DNA of 64,000 nucleotides from assembly GCF_032062135.1 (NCBI RefSeq), contig NC_092861.1, forward strand, positions 137,011,036 through 137,075,035, in the 5' to 3' direction. Origin of the DNA: Pyxicephalus adspersus. Its lineage: Eukaryota > Chordata > Amphibia > Anura > Pyxicephalidae. The notes below the pieces were generated by a model that was not told the DNA's origin, made no database searches, and was given only the letters and a program-made list of their open reading frames with translations. The position numbers and the translations under genes are program-made. Shown in pieces: positions 13,068 through 24,821 of the stretch. How positions within the stretch are numbered: the first letter of the stretch is position 1; the number at the start of each line of letters is the position of its first letter.

Positions 13068-13375
13068 TTTTTCTGATGGGTTTGGCCCTGTTAACTGTAA
13101 TCCAACTCTATCTAACTCTATTAAAGCTCACCAAGGCTGGAGAGGATACACTTTCATCTGTGAAGCTGGGTGATCCAGCAAACCTGGAATGGATCTGATT
13201 TAGGATTCAAAACATTTGCCAGCAAATATTAAATGACTTTGCCTGGAAATCCGTTCCAGGTTTGCTGGATCATCCAGCTTCATTGATGAACGTGTATCCT
13301 CTCCAGCCTTGGGGAGCTTTAATAAAGTTAGATAGAGTTGGATCAGCGTTAACAGGGCCAAACCCATCAGAAAAA
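13068..13375. mobile_element. Palindromic foldback MITE, copy 2, with extended arms
   Basis: The family core (gctggagaggatacactttc ... gaacgtgtatcctctccagc) is flanked by an extra inverted pair absent from the other copies: tttttctgatgggtttggcc and its reverse complement, plus tccaactctatctaact and its reverse complement. Total 308 bp with arms near 145 bp. Confidence 0.8.
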
Positions 13376-14245
13376 GACTTGCAAGGCTTTAATAATTCAG
13401 GGCCATTGTATTTCATTATAGGACCAATAGATAGGTATGGGAAGCAAAAATTAGCTGATCAAGCAAGATTGAAAAGCTGAGAACTTCAGCTACCAATATC
13501 AATGAACCAAGTGGATTACACATGATGAATATTTGGTTTATGTTCTTGGCCCGGGCCCTGTGATAGACAGTAAAGGAAAAGAAGCAGCAGATCAATGCTG
13601 CTGTATTCTATCAGTATGCTTCTTGTCAGCACATGAGCACTGCAGCACAACTGATTGGCTCTTTGTGATACTTCTACTTCTTCCTATCTACTGCACAAGG
13701 ACTGCAACAGGCTGATACCAAATCCAATGATTATCTATTTACAGTATATTGGTTGCTTTAAAAATATAAATATTGGTTTATGATGTACACATACAAAATA
13801 AATGACAAAACATCTACAACTGCCGGAATAAACAGGCAGTATTGGTAAAGGGCATGCAATACGGTATTTGCGATCAACCTTCTTGCCTTTCACAGAGAAG
13901 CATTGAAGATTTTAAAATGTAACATTCTGTGTAATACATTTGTTTGTCTGTGCTTGTTCTTTGATACAAATATTCTAATTTGGGCTTTGATTTAAAAAAA
14001 AAAATTACAATAGGTTTTTACTAATGGAGAGAAAGTGCCCTATCAAATCAATACTTCCTTTTGGCATTTTTCCATGGTCAAATACCATGCTGAGCACTGA
14101 AAGCATTGAAATAGATTTTTTGTACTTTGTAACAATGAATTAGGAAATGAATATAAATGTAGCCTGCACATGTATCCTGTGATGGGTTTAGGATATATAT
14201 ATCCTAATATCCTAAACACGTCATAAGAGACATGTACAAGCTTCA

Positions 14246-14726
14246 TACACTGCATGGCCAAAAAAGTCCCCTAGCCTCTGGGGGCAGTGTTATCATCTGG
14301 GGTGGCTTCAGTTGGTCAGATCCGGGTTTAGCAACTTTAAGTGCCCAAAAATGAGGTCAGCTTACTACCTTAATGTACTGGATGACCAGGCTTTTCCTTT
14401 ATTGGATCTTCTGATGTCATGGGAATGTTCCAAAATAACAATGTCAGGATTCATCCGGTTTAAATTGTTAAAGAGAAGTTCAGGGAGAATGAGATATCAT
14501 TTGCACACATGGACTGGCAGAGTCTGGAGCTTAACCCCATTGAGAATCTTTGGGATGTCCTGGAGAAGACTTTACACAGAGATCCAACTCTTCCATCATC
14601 AATACAAGATGGAAAAATGAATGGTAATAAATGTGAGATTGCATTCACTTAACAAAATGATGAATGATGCTGTAATCAAAGGCAGTACAATGAAATATTA
14701 GAGTGCCTTTTTCGGACAGTGGTGTA
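14246..14726 (+). mobile_element. Tc1-like element, internally deleted, with transposase remnant
   Basis: Left end tacactgcatggccaaaaaa and right end (reversed) tacaccactgtccgaaaaag form the TIRs. The remaining transposase begins at a GGSVIIWGGFS-like segment (14282 on) and contains LNPIENLWDVLEKT at 14530-14571, whose glutamate is the last acidic residue of the Tc1 catalytic triad. Stops and frame breaks run through it, and the N-terminal half including the DNA-binding domain is deleted. The element is dead. Confidence 0.8.
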
Positions 14727-14884
14727 TATTAGTTACCTGGTCATTATGCAAACTCAATATAATCCCAGGACAAATTTCCTGATGGAAACAATAGTAGACG
14801 AAGGCTTCATAAAATATTTTGAAGGGACTTCACAAGTCCAGGGTGACAGAGCAGGAGCACAAGTGGGATAGAGAGAGAAAGTAG

Positions 14885-15052
14885 TCTGACTTTCCCATCA
14901 TTATCATCAATACAAGATCCTGGCAAAAAAACAAATACAATGCTGCCTGGAAATAAATGTGACATTGCGTACAATTAATACCATGATGACCATAACCAAA
15001 GAAAGTCTAAGGAACTAATAGAGTGTGACTTTTTTTGGGGACCGGCAGTATA
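14885..15052 (+). mobile_element. Tc1-like element, second right end of the same family
   Basis: Repeats the last 150 bp of the neighbouring element: catcatcaatacaagat-like text, aataaatgtgacattgc, then gagtgtgac, a T run and ggggaccggcagtata as the right TIR. Only the 3' end is present. Confidence 0.7.
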
Positions 15053-15229
15053 CCAGGAAGGGGTTATCCAATGTCTTTCATACAAGGATATGTATGTATT
15101 GGTTTAATAAAAACTGCAAATGTAAAACGATTGAAAACACTAAATTATTACATTATTATTTTAACGCTTTTATGAGATTTTAGTGATTAGGGTCACATTT
15201 ACATTATTAAAGTCTCTAAATTTCACTAT

Positions 15230-15560
15230 TAGGCTGTGTGATTCACGCGCCAGCCCCGGTACAGCTTATGAGATACATAACAGCATCTCTGGAGAGAATG
15301 CGTTCATCTGATACAGCTTTTCAAATACTTTCTGAATTGCATCATCTTCCTAATACACCCGAGTGCTCCACTCCCTGCTGTTGCGATGGTAACGTAAACA
15401 TAATATATTACATGGAAGGTTGAAGATAATTTTCTGATTTGAGAAGAAAGAATGACAGGGCAGAATGGTGAATTTAATAAGGAGGAACATGCAGAATGGA
15501 AATTGTGCTTGAAAAGCAACGACCCAGCCATCCATACAACACGGCAGATGTGCTGGGACA
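15230..15560. other. Candidate conserved non-coding element
   Basis: Unique sequence containing gattcacgcgccagccccgg, tgttgcgatggtaacgtaaa (an RFX/X-box-like palindrome) and open frames on both strands of about 60-100 codons that match nothing. Impression only. Confidence 0.25.
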
Positions 15561-15714
15561 GGCGGCCCCCATGGTTTCCTCTATACAAAGATTTATAACA
15601 CAACTTTCACTTCTGTTATTCTAAACTTTTAGGATGGCCCATACTGCACCTAATTAAGCAGTCTTTAAAGCAAAATTACAGGCTAACCATTAAATATGCA
15701 TATCTTATACATTA

Positions 15715-15865
15715 TCATTATTAATAATATTAATAAACAGTATTTGTATAGCACCAACATATTACACAGCGCTGTACAGTAAATAGGGGTTGCAAATGAC
15801 AGATACAGACCGTGACACAGAAGGAGGAGTGGACCTTGCCCAAAGGAGCTTACAATCTAAGAAGC
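15715..15865 (-). mobile_element. LINE 3' end (L2/CR1-like), reverse
   Basis: Starts with the inverted taa tail, then cagtatttgtatagcaccaa, catattacacagcgctgtac, ggggttgcaaatgacag and aaggagcttacaatctaaga. It matches the forward tail at 43635. Confidence 0.7.
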
Positions 15866-15869
15866 TGGG

Positions 15870-17300
15870 AAAGTAGCACACAATAGAAGAATTTTATCTG
15901 CCAGATAATTTGTATATTTGTCTATCCATTCCTAAGATTATTATAGTCCTGCTAGCCTGGTGACCTGGCTTTTCTCTCCTGCATGTAGGCAATACAACCA
16001 AATCTTGCCCTGTCCCTTTTTGTTTTTGAATAAGAAAAGAAAATTAGCAGGTTGGTCAATTATCAGTCATACTGATCTCTCATTCTAGGAGAATGTACTT
16101 CCATTGCATTACATCTACAGCCTGCCTTTAAACATCTGGCCGGTATTGATGGGAGCCTAAAGCAGTATTTCTCCTGCAAAGCTATTCCCATCAATGTGTT
16201 GCAGGATTGCTAATGTAGCTTTATGTTACCATTTAAGTATAGGTCCAATAATAAGGTGAGACACTCTTGTGAATGTACAAATGCACCCTCACCCCTTCTC
16301 CTTTATTACTCTTTTTACTCTCTCCCATTGTAAATAACAAGTTCAGCAGTGACAATGTTCAGACCAACAGACTTTAGGAAAAGATTGAAAATTTAATTGA
16401 CATTTAATTGAAAGGTTTATAACTTTGTTATATGTTTAGACAAATATTGGTCAATTTACTGTTCTTTGTACTATAACATATACTTCATAATATACTATAT
16501 TGCATATCCTCTGTATGTTTGCATACATTTTTTAAAAATGATAAAATAAAGTATGTTTTTTACAATATCCTATAGTGGATATATGAAATGATATTTAATT
16601 ATAGATATGCCGGATTTAATTAGGTGGTGCTTAGTTCCGCATGATAAAAGTAAAAGAACTATTGACAAGTTATTTTGGCCATGTAAGATGAGGACAATAA
16701 GCTTGCTCCCTTCACAGAAGCAAATATTCACCTGAAAGTTATTTTCTCAATGCAGTAATAATCTGCAAACAGAAAAGAAAATACTTCCACAAATGGAAGA
16801 GCATTTGACTCATTTGATATGACAGCAAAGGGCCATTTGACCGGCGCTTTCACATTTGGTAAAGTCTATAAGATATAACCTGAACCCTTTACAGCCTACT
16901 CATGGTGGCTTCTTCTGGTCACAGTTACTAAACCGGGTTTGGAGGTAATGATATTAAGATAAGCAGGTTATACTTGGAAGAAAAGATGAATGTAAACCTG
17001 TTGCTTTGCTCTGCATGGGCAAAGTACAGCCCCACCTGTGCCTTTAAGAAGATCAGCTACAATTGCACTTAAAGGTTCTATTTTTATTTCTTTGTATAAA
17101 ATCTCTTTTGATGGCACAGAACGGAAAGGCATTAACCTCTAAGGGTTCCACTGAACTGTTATTAGACATAAATGCTCTCATGCAGATCCCTTCACTCAAG
17201 TAATGATGCAAGCTGAAACTGCAAATATACCATATGGCAGAAAGTAAAGCAAAGAAACTCAATTCCAAGCTATCAGCAGATGAATAGATTTGATGGTTTT
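15870..17300. other. Intron, no recognised content
   Basis: AT-rich, no repeat relatives seen in the window, and no frame with coding character. Confidence 0.5.
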
Positions 17301-17304
17301 ATTA

Positions 17305-17645
17305 CATGACCAAAAGGTTGTAGGCACCTGACCATCAAGCTTTAAAGGTTGTTGAACATCACCTTCTAAAAAGCATGTATAACATTAAAGGTCCCCCTTT
17401 TTGCAGATATCAAGGTTACTAATTCTTCTGGGAAGGCTCTAAGCAAGATTTTGAGTGTACCTGGGGAACATTTACCCAGAAGAGAACTTGCAAGGTCAGG
17501 TGCTGATATCAGACAAAAAGGCCTGGCTCTCAATCGGCATTCTAATTCAGCGAAAAATGTTTTTTTGTAGGACTGAAGACAGAATTCTCTGCAGACCACA
17601 GTCCCTTGTTTGAAGAGCTGCCTTTGTGCACTCTGATACACTCAC
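17305..17645 (-). mobile_element. Tc1-like element remnant with transposase C-terminus
   Basis: The right-side text gaccaaaaggttgtaggcac and cctgaccatcaagc is a decayed Tc1 end. The minus-strand frame 17366-17641 contains AELECRLRARP and LVTLISAKRG, the C-terminal region of Tc1-type transposases (ELERRLRARP-like), though the remainder is scrambled. Same lineage as the fragments at 45.9 and 60.1 kb. Confidence 0.75.
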
Positions 17646-18439
17646 GATAGAACAAGACTTGCCACTAGGTTGGAAAGACTTTCTGTTACATGTTACAACT
17701 AGAACTGTTCATTCAGCTTAAATACTACCCTAAAAAATGTAGCCTTTTCTGTAGAATCCTCCTGAAATCAGGACATGTCCTGGTATGCAATGATACCTAA
17801 GCATTTCTTTGCCTACAGCCTCATCAGATGCTGCTTGCCGGAGAGAAATCTACATTGCATGCATCTCCCTGCATTTGCTCCGACATGAAAAAACAAAGCC
17901 ATGCCTTTTCCACATTGAGACACGGCACAGAACACGGCATGGTGAAACAGGTATAGGGTAGTCGAGCTGCAATGAATCTTAATGGAACACCAATGATTTG
18001 TCCTTTGTCCTTTTTGGGGCACAGTACAGATTCCCTTTATTAAGCTGCAGAAAAAATAGGGGATGGATATTACTAAAGATACTTAATGAGATGCAAACAA
18101 TTCAACTTTTGTATGCAAATAGGAAATTGAGCCTATCAATAAAACTCTGTAGCTGCTATAGCTGTAGAGTTTGATTGTCCCATTTTCTGGTCAGTGTAAT
18201 TTGCATGATACTTACAAATAAAAGTGTCTTTTTTGCATCTCAATAAACATCACTCTCGATTCTTTTTACCCCTCTCAATTCTGCTGCTGGATTTGTCCAA
18301 AAATGGCCGGACAAGCCAACAGATAAAACAAAAATAATGTGCAAACCTTGTACTCTTGCCCTGCTGCCCTAGACACCCACTAGTAAATCTGGAGATGGCC
18401 TAGCCAGCGTTGCACTGACAGGATCCTTACTCTCTCTTT

Positions 18440-19040
18440 ACCATTTTCCATCTCTCTCGGCCAAGTGACAGATTGGGTTTGTATCACAGGCAGCAAAATA
18501 GGAGATTAAATTATCAGATTTAAGAATAAAAGACAGATTAAATGATTAGACTGCAGAACACAAGGCTGCCATTATGCTTATTAGAATATTAATTTATTTG
18601 AAATTAAATTTACCTAAATAGGTTTTGTCATTGAAGACATATTTATGTTCAAAAGGAATACAAACAGTGCGCTTTAATAAAGATGTTCAATGCTAAATTA
18701 GTTGATTACAATATTTGCTTTTATGATCATCAGAGGAACACCGGAGATGTTATGAGGATTTACTGCTCGAGTCTCTGCCTTCCCACGTTTCAGTCCCGTA
18801 AACGGTGATAGATGCTTTCTATCTATAAACAATATACAACTCATTCTCAAAATATTTCCTACAAAGAGTACCTGTTATCAGCACAGAATCAACAAACCAC
18901 TGTCAGTATAATAATGCTGTACGGATCCCTGCTGGGTGGACTCTTCTCATTTCCCATCTTGATGACCAAATTAGCGCCAAAGGGAAATATGGCATTTATT
19001 GTGAAATTAAAATGTAAGGTAAAATGATGGCTACACAGAA
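18440..19040. other. Candidate conserved non-coding element(s)
   Basis: 18470-18740 has gattaaatgattagactgc and ttagaatattaatttatttg. 18720-19030 has ggaacaccggagatgttatg and ggcatttattgtgaaattaa. Both look like unique, non-repeat DNA with many TAAT cores. Impression only. Confidence 0.25.
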
Positions 19041-20260
19041 CCCCCCCTATTTTAATCATGGATAAGGACCCCTCCTCTGCATCAACAGTACAACAATACA
19101 ACAGATGCAATGGTCCTCACAAGTTACTGATATTCCACCCTAATCGGCAAGCATGGGTGTATATGTAATATGTGTTGAAAGGGACACTAGTAATCTCCAC
19201 TGGAAGCCATATGACAGGGTGAGAACAGTGGAGAACAGTTGGAAAAGTTTTGCCGATGTAAAGAAAATTAAAATATGACTTTTAGAAGGATAATAACACT
19301 TTAAAGTGTTTGTGTTTGCCTAAGGAGTACTTGCGATTAATAGGTGTTTTGTAATAGGAGTTCTGTGCATATTCTCTGATGCAGAATTATACCCATGTCT
19401 TATATGACCATGGCACAAGTAATGAGAAAATCTGCCTTCGTACTTGTTGACTGATTCGTACTTGTTGACTGTAAGCACATGGAACAAGGAAAGATGGCGG
19501 CTCCTGCTATACAATTCCAAAAGTTTCTGACGAAGAAAATGTTTGCTTTTCCATGCTGCGGTTCTTCAACTTCAAATGTAGAACGTGATGGGTGGTTTTT
19601 GGTTTTGTTTTAGTACCTCAAAGTTCAGGTCTACCTAAGGCTTTCTATTATACCTGATATATATTTCATAAACAAAGATTTCTATGATAGGTCTTAATAT
19701 ATTTGCTCCTGGAGGGACCTTCTAAACTTGGGCTCCATTCTTCTCCCACATATTTACATATGTTTTTGCTGTGTATGATACATTTTATAAAAAAAATATT
19801 CTAATGTGGATACAGAAGAGTTGCAAAGGTTGATGTTTTTTATGTCATGCTTTACATTTTGTGTTGTTGATTGCCATATGATAGACATCAGACTGGCTCC
19901 AATCACACTGATTTATACAGTACATATTTTTCCTACACCCTCTCCCTCTAATATTCTGGCCTTTGCCAGAATGTGAACGGGGTTATATGAGTTTATCTGA
20001 TGTTAAAAGATTCTGATAAATGTATCCTCCATTATGCTCACAGTTTGAAAGCAGCAGTATAATTACCTAGTTTGCAGTTTGGAGCAGACATAAGGCTGTC
20101 ATACATATTTATTGGCAATGTTACAGAACTGCCTAGAAGATGGTATCTGACCAATACAGGAACAGGTATGGATAGATTCCAACAAGAGGGCTTTGGGGGT
20201 TTTGCTTTTGCTAGTTTGAGTGGTTTGCTGTAGCTAGAGATGCTAGGTCATTGTACAGAT
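19041..20260. other. Intron, no recognised content
   Basis: Only a short local tandem duplication of tacttgttgactg at 19441-19471 stands out. Confidence 0.5.
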
Positions 20261-20264
20261 ATGG

Positions 20265-20565
20265 CTGACAGGCGATGTCCCTCCTGCAATAAAATATCCT
20301 TACCTGCCTGATTGCAATTTTTTAAATACATCCACCTGCCCCAATTTTAAAGTATGTGCTGCCATCCTCTTTCTGCTCCCATTCTTAATTTGGCCATTTT
20401 GATCAGGGCGCATGTGAGCAGGCGTTCATTCAGTCTTCCAGGATGCCTTGCATTTCCTATGCCGAGCTCTGCATTTTCCTAAAAGAAGGCTGCAATCAGG
20501 CATATTAATGTGATTTATTGTAGAAAGGACATCGCCTGTCCCTTCTGCAATAATGACCCTTTGTA
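20265..20565. mobile_element. Probable MITE with inverted ends
   Basis: gacaggcgatgtcc near 20268 is repeated as its exact reverse complement ggacatcgcctgtc near 20527, and both are followed by ctgcaataa. A relative of the same word (ttgcaagggacaggtggtgt) lies near 61571. Confidence 0.5.
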
Positions 20566-21064
20566 ACTGCATGTTCACCAACTTTAGTTTTGCTTTAAAA
20601 CGGAATGAAAATGGAATGCAAATTTTTAATCCATCCTGAAGACAATCTAATAAGCAAACAGCAGCAAGAGGAATGCACCGTGTATTTTTAAACCAGGACA
20701 GAGCACACCAAGGGAAGGAAATGTAATGTTAATGTCCATGAGGACAAGTAGGCAAATACAACTAGACCTGCAGTGAGCTACAACTTCCTTCCTGCTTCTA
20801 AAAAGAAAAGAACAATTCAAAACGGATCACAAATGGTGTCACACACAAGATTAAAAAAACAGCGTAAGGCCGACACGTGCGCAGCCGCTCATAGCACATG
20901 CTATATCTGCGATAATGTTCAATGGAGGATGTCATTCTAGCTACCCTGCTGTTAACATGGCAGTATAGGAGTACCCATGGCTAGCCTATGTTTGTGGGAT
21001 GTAAGATATGCAGTACTCACCTTTACCCTTTCATTGCTACTTAAACCATGTACTCACATGCAAA

Positions 21065-21980
21065 AATGAACTTTCTTGATTGTATGCAGCAACAGTAAAA
21101 CAAATGAGTGCCGTACACAAATTGCTGCTCAGTTCTATCTTAGAAGAGGGGGGAGGTCGAGCGGGAGGGCACCCTGCTGCATCCTCCATCATAGGAAATG
21201 ACAGTGATTGTCCACGATCATCCCAGGGCAGCTTGCTAAGCGATGGGACCAAACTAGAATTTCACCAAAGACAAGATTTAAAGTAACAGATTTAGAGCAT
21301 GCGCAGTTTTTTTTTATTCGTTTTGGAGGGAACTGGGAAGGATTAGAAGCAATGTCAATCTCTAAAGAGTATTCCTTACTTCCTGTCTCCTAAAAAGGTT
21401 GTTCCCGGAACAGAGGAAATCTCTCCAGCAGCAGAACACTCCATGTGTGGAGGCCCAGACAAACCCAGAGCCCCGTACAGATGTCCTATTGATGTCAGAG
21501 AATTGTCGCAGGAAACTATCTTTTGTGATGTTTTCCAGTGACCGATATGAACGGATGAGCGCTGTATACAAAGTGCTGTTCTGTTCTATGGAGAGGGGAG
21601 GGGGAAGGACAAGCAAGCAGAACCCCACTGTGCTTTCCTTCATAGGAGTGAACAAAGGTTGTTCACAATTGGCAGATAGATGAACGACATCAGGGGATCC
21701 CTGTACACGTCATTTTTCCATCTGTCTGTCTAGAGCGATGATTATTACACATGCTCAGTTTTTGTCATTGGAAATTATCTTTCACGATTGTTTCCAGTGA
21801 CAAAATACAGAAAGATGAGTGTACTCTGCTGGGCTCTCTTCCTTCACTTCTATTGTGGTCATTCATTGTCTGTTGTTCATGGTTCCATCAGGACGGATGG
21901 AACAACGTCGGACGATCTCTGTACAGGTCAGATTATCACCCAAGACAGCTCATATCGGACGAGAATTATCTGAAATATAC

Positions 21981-22033
<53 letters not shown>

Positions 22034-22090
22034 AAGACAGCTTGATTTTCCCAACGGACGGTGATCGGCACACACATTATCAGGATCCGT
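21065..22090 (+). mobile_element. Three head-to-tail copies of a TIR element family
   Basis: Copies at about 21080-21290, 21500-21710 and 21765-22090 share, in the same orientation and order, a ttttccagtgac-like word, atgagtgc(t/c)gtacac, ttctatggagaggggagg and a late tgt(a/c)ca(g/c)gtca word, with strong decay. A fourth copy lies reversed at 59550. No transposase frame is present. Confidence 0.6.
21984..22030. repeat. (TA)n microsatellite
   Basis: Uninterrupted TA dinucleotide run of about 47 bp inside the third copy of the TIR element array. Confidence 0.97.
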
Positions 22091-22589
22091 TTGCATCCGC
22101 TCTCATAGATAATTCATGCCACCGCAAGCTTCCTGCGAGACTGCAGTCAGCTACTTTGGATTTTAGACGCCCTGGAATCCAAGCACTGCTCAAAAACACC
22201 AATTTCATTACAAGTACACAAAAAATATTTTAATGGTTGTCCATAAACAGGTCCTTTGCTTGATCCAGCAACCACTGGAGAAAACAAGGTAAGTATAACC
22301 AGCATTTGCAGAAGTGCGTGCTATTTGAAACAGAAACAATAAGCTTAGTGATGCAGTCATGAAATACAGCCAACCTGCAGAGGACTTCTGTTTTTCACTT
22401 AGAAATTGCTGTAGGATACAAGGTCACCTTTCTGCAAACAATGGTGACCTGATATTCTAGGAACATCAAAGGCGAGAAGCAAAAATATGCAGAAGGCATT
22501 GCCACACATCCCAACCATCCCTGATTTGAAGGGAATGTCCCTCTTTCAGATCCCTCTGAAGTCCCTTCGCCCCCTTCCCTTCTCAGTCA

Positions 22590-22790
22590 TCCCTCAGTGG
22601 CTGGCATTTTTGTCTTTGCAACACTGGGTCCCAGGTTTGAATCATGACCAGGACTCTATCTGCATGGAGTAAGTATGTTACCCTGTGTTTGCGTGGGTTT
22701 CCTTCGGGCACTCCACATCTCATGGCATCAAATTTTGGCAAATCCTACAAACCAGGATTGATTACTCCACAATGTCTGCAGCTACTGAGG
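22590..22790 (+). mobile_element. LINE fragment (L2/CR1-like)
   Basis: Contains ctgggtcccaggtttgaat and ctatctgcatggag, which match the reverse complement of 41090-41160 in order. It lacks the 3' tail. Confidence 0.6.
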
Positions 22791-23273
22791 TTAGTGGGGG
22801 CCAGATTGGATTTGGATCCCCTAATAAGAACTAGTTGCGCTATGTATCCTCAGAAAATGTTTTTTTTTTGTTTAAAAAGACATTTTCGCATTGTGTCATT
22901 CCTCATTGATCTCATTGTTGTAGATTTCATGCAGCCACTTCCTGTCTGCTTGCATACACTCCAGTGACTGTTGCATGGCATTTCTCAGGGGGATATGCTG
23001 ATGGTGACAACAGCGACCCATTCCTGCTTAATATATGTTGAATGAATATTTTAGGTTTGCATTAGTGGTCCAGGTGTCAATGCAGTGGACTATTTGCAAA
23101 ACAGAGACAGAGCACTGTCGTAACAAAAAGGGAGGTTCATATCAGGATAAACAGGTATTATTTAAATGAATACTGCAGATTAAAACAAAATCTAAAAATT
23201 GGAACTCACAGTAACATAATGAAGGGTATGTGAGATTTTAGTGGCCAGAATTATAAAGAATTTAAACTGATGC

Positions 23274-23440
23274 AGTGCTCAACCCAGAAATTTTTTTAAG
23301 CCGGGTGGGAAGAAAATGGAGGTGGGTGGCAGCCCCTGTATTGTGACCAAACTCTTCAGTAACCACCCAAAAACAGCCAGGTGGGTGCTGAAAAGTGCCG
23401 GGTGGTGCGCCCAGCTAAAAGGGCCTGGGGAGAACCTTGT
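23274..23440 (-). mobile_element. Short TIR element T, copy 1 (reverse)
   Basis: Contains cagtgctcaacccag, gggtggcagcccctgtattg, gccgggtggtgcgcccagct and ggggagaacc. The reverse complement matches 36662-36815 and 52348-52512. Ends cagtg...; hAT-like termini are suspected but no clear 8-bp duplication was found. Confidence 0.65.
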
Positions 23441-24601
23441 GATGTATCAGGAAGTGCTTGTCTGACACTGTAATGGAAACCTTGACAATTGCATTAAAGT
23501 TTAATGTCCATCCTCCAGAGATTTGCACCTTCACAAGGAAATGCTTACAAAGCTACTAACCAAAATCAGACACATATTGCAGGTGAAATTAACTTATCAG
23601 CAATATTTAGGAATTCTAATTTGTTCCTTGGTCTGCAATTCTGTTCGGCATTGCAGATAGCACAGCCAGGCCCTGAGTCCATCCAAAACAGTCATTGGAC
23701 AATAATGAAACAGCATCTCTATGAGTTCATCTTTTCTCTATTCTCTCCTGTAAACATGTTACCTGTAAACAACGAAGCCCTGATTGGTATCTGGTTCTGC
23801 CCTTTCCAATGCTGAGTACTTCTAAGTAGGATATTAAAGAAGGCTGAAATCAATTCTAGTTCAAATGCACACCTATGTAAAAATAGATGACATTTACTTT
23901 ATCAAATACATCTCTGCAATACAAGATGTTTATTTATGTTTGCCCTAATTTTCTTTTAATACTTGTATTATTGATATGTGATTTTTCCTCTCTGCAGGGA
24001 AGTATGTTCTGGCCTTTGTGCACACAAGGTTAATTCTCCTTCCCCTTTTTTTCCATTAACATGCCTGTGAACAGTGCTTTACGCCTGTAAAAGTATAGGG
24101 AGCTGTACCTGGGGTTCCCTTTTTTCAGTTATGTTTAGAAAAACTGCAGACCAGACTGATGAGAAATATGTTACCAATGTGTGGACACAATTATCACACA
24201 CATGGCTGAGCACAGGAAAAGTTATTATGGAATGTCAGAAGGAAATGGAATGCCGGAAAATGAATGACATTAGAAAATCCAGAGCTGAATAGGATGAGGG
24301 GACACATGGTAGGGAAGAACAGCCATCTTGTTTCCATAGATAAATCAATGACAGGATGAACATTTCCAAACTATTTCCCATTTAACTGACCCAGATGTGC
24401 ATTGCTGAAAAGAAGGTCACAGGCAAGCTCAGGACAATCCAAATTAAAAAAACACAAAAATAAAACATATAGATTACAAACTTCAAACTGCAACACTGTC
24501 CGTGTGAATGTGAAAGTGAAAATTAAAAAAAGAAACACAAAAAGAAAAAGATTTAAAGAGAGAGAATGTAAGAAAGAGAGAGAGATAGAAATATATATAA
24601 A

Positions 24602-24821
24602 GGGCCTGATTTACTTATCTCCAAGGTTGGCGAGGATACATTTTCATCAGTGAATACGGGGCATCCAGCAAACCTGGAATGGATTTGGTTTAGGACTGAA
24701 AACATTTCATAACAAATAGAAAATTACCTTTAAGAAATCTATTCAGGTTTTCTGGATGACCCAGCTTCACTGATGTAAGTGTATCCTCTCCATTCATGGA
24801 GAGCTTTAATAAATCGGGACC
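24602..24821. mobile_element. Palindromic foldback MITE, copy 3
   Basis: Starts gggcctgatttacttatctc and ends gagctttaataaatcgggac; the halves are mutual reverse complements and match the other family members. Confidence 0.85.

Noticed and set aside
21751..22233. 160-codon plus-strand open frame
   Set aside because: Consists of TIR element plus a (TA)n run translated as repeated IY; not a gene.
24402..24653. 83-codon lysine-rich plus-strand frame
   Set aside because: Low-complexity purine-rich DNA running into a foldback MITE.
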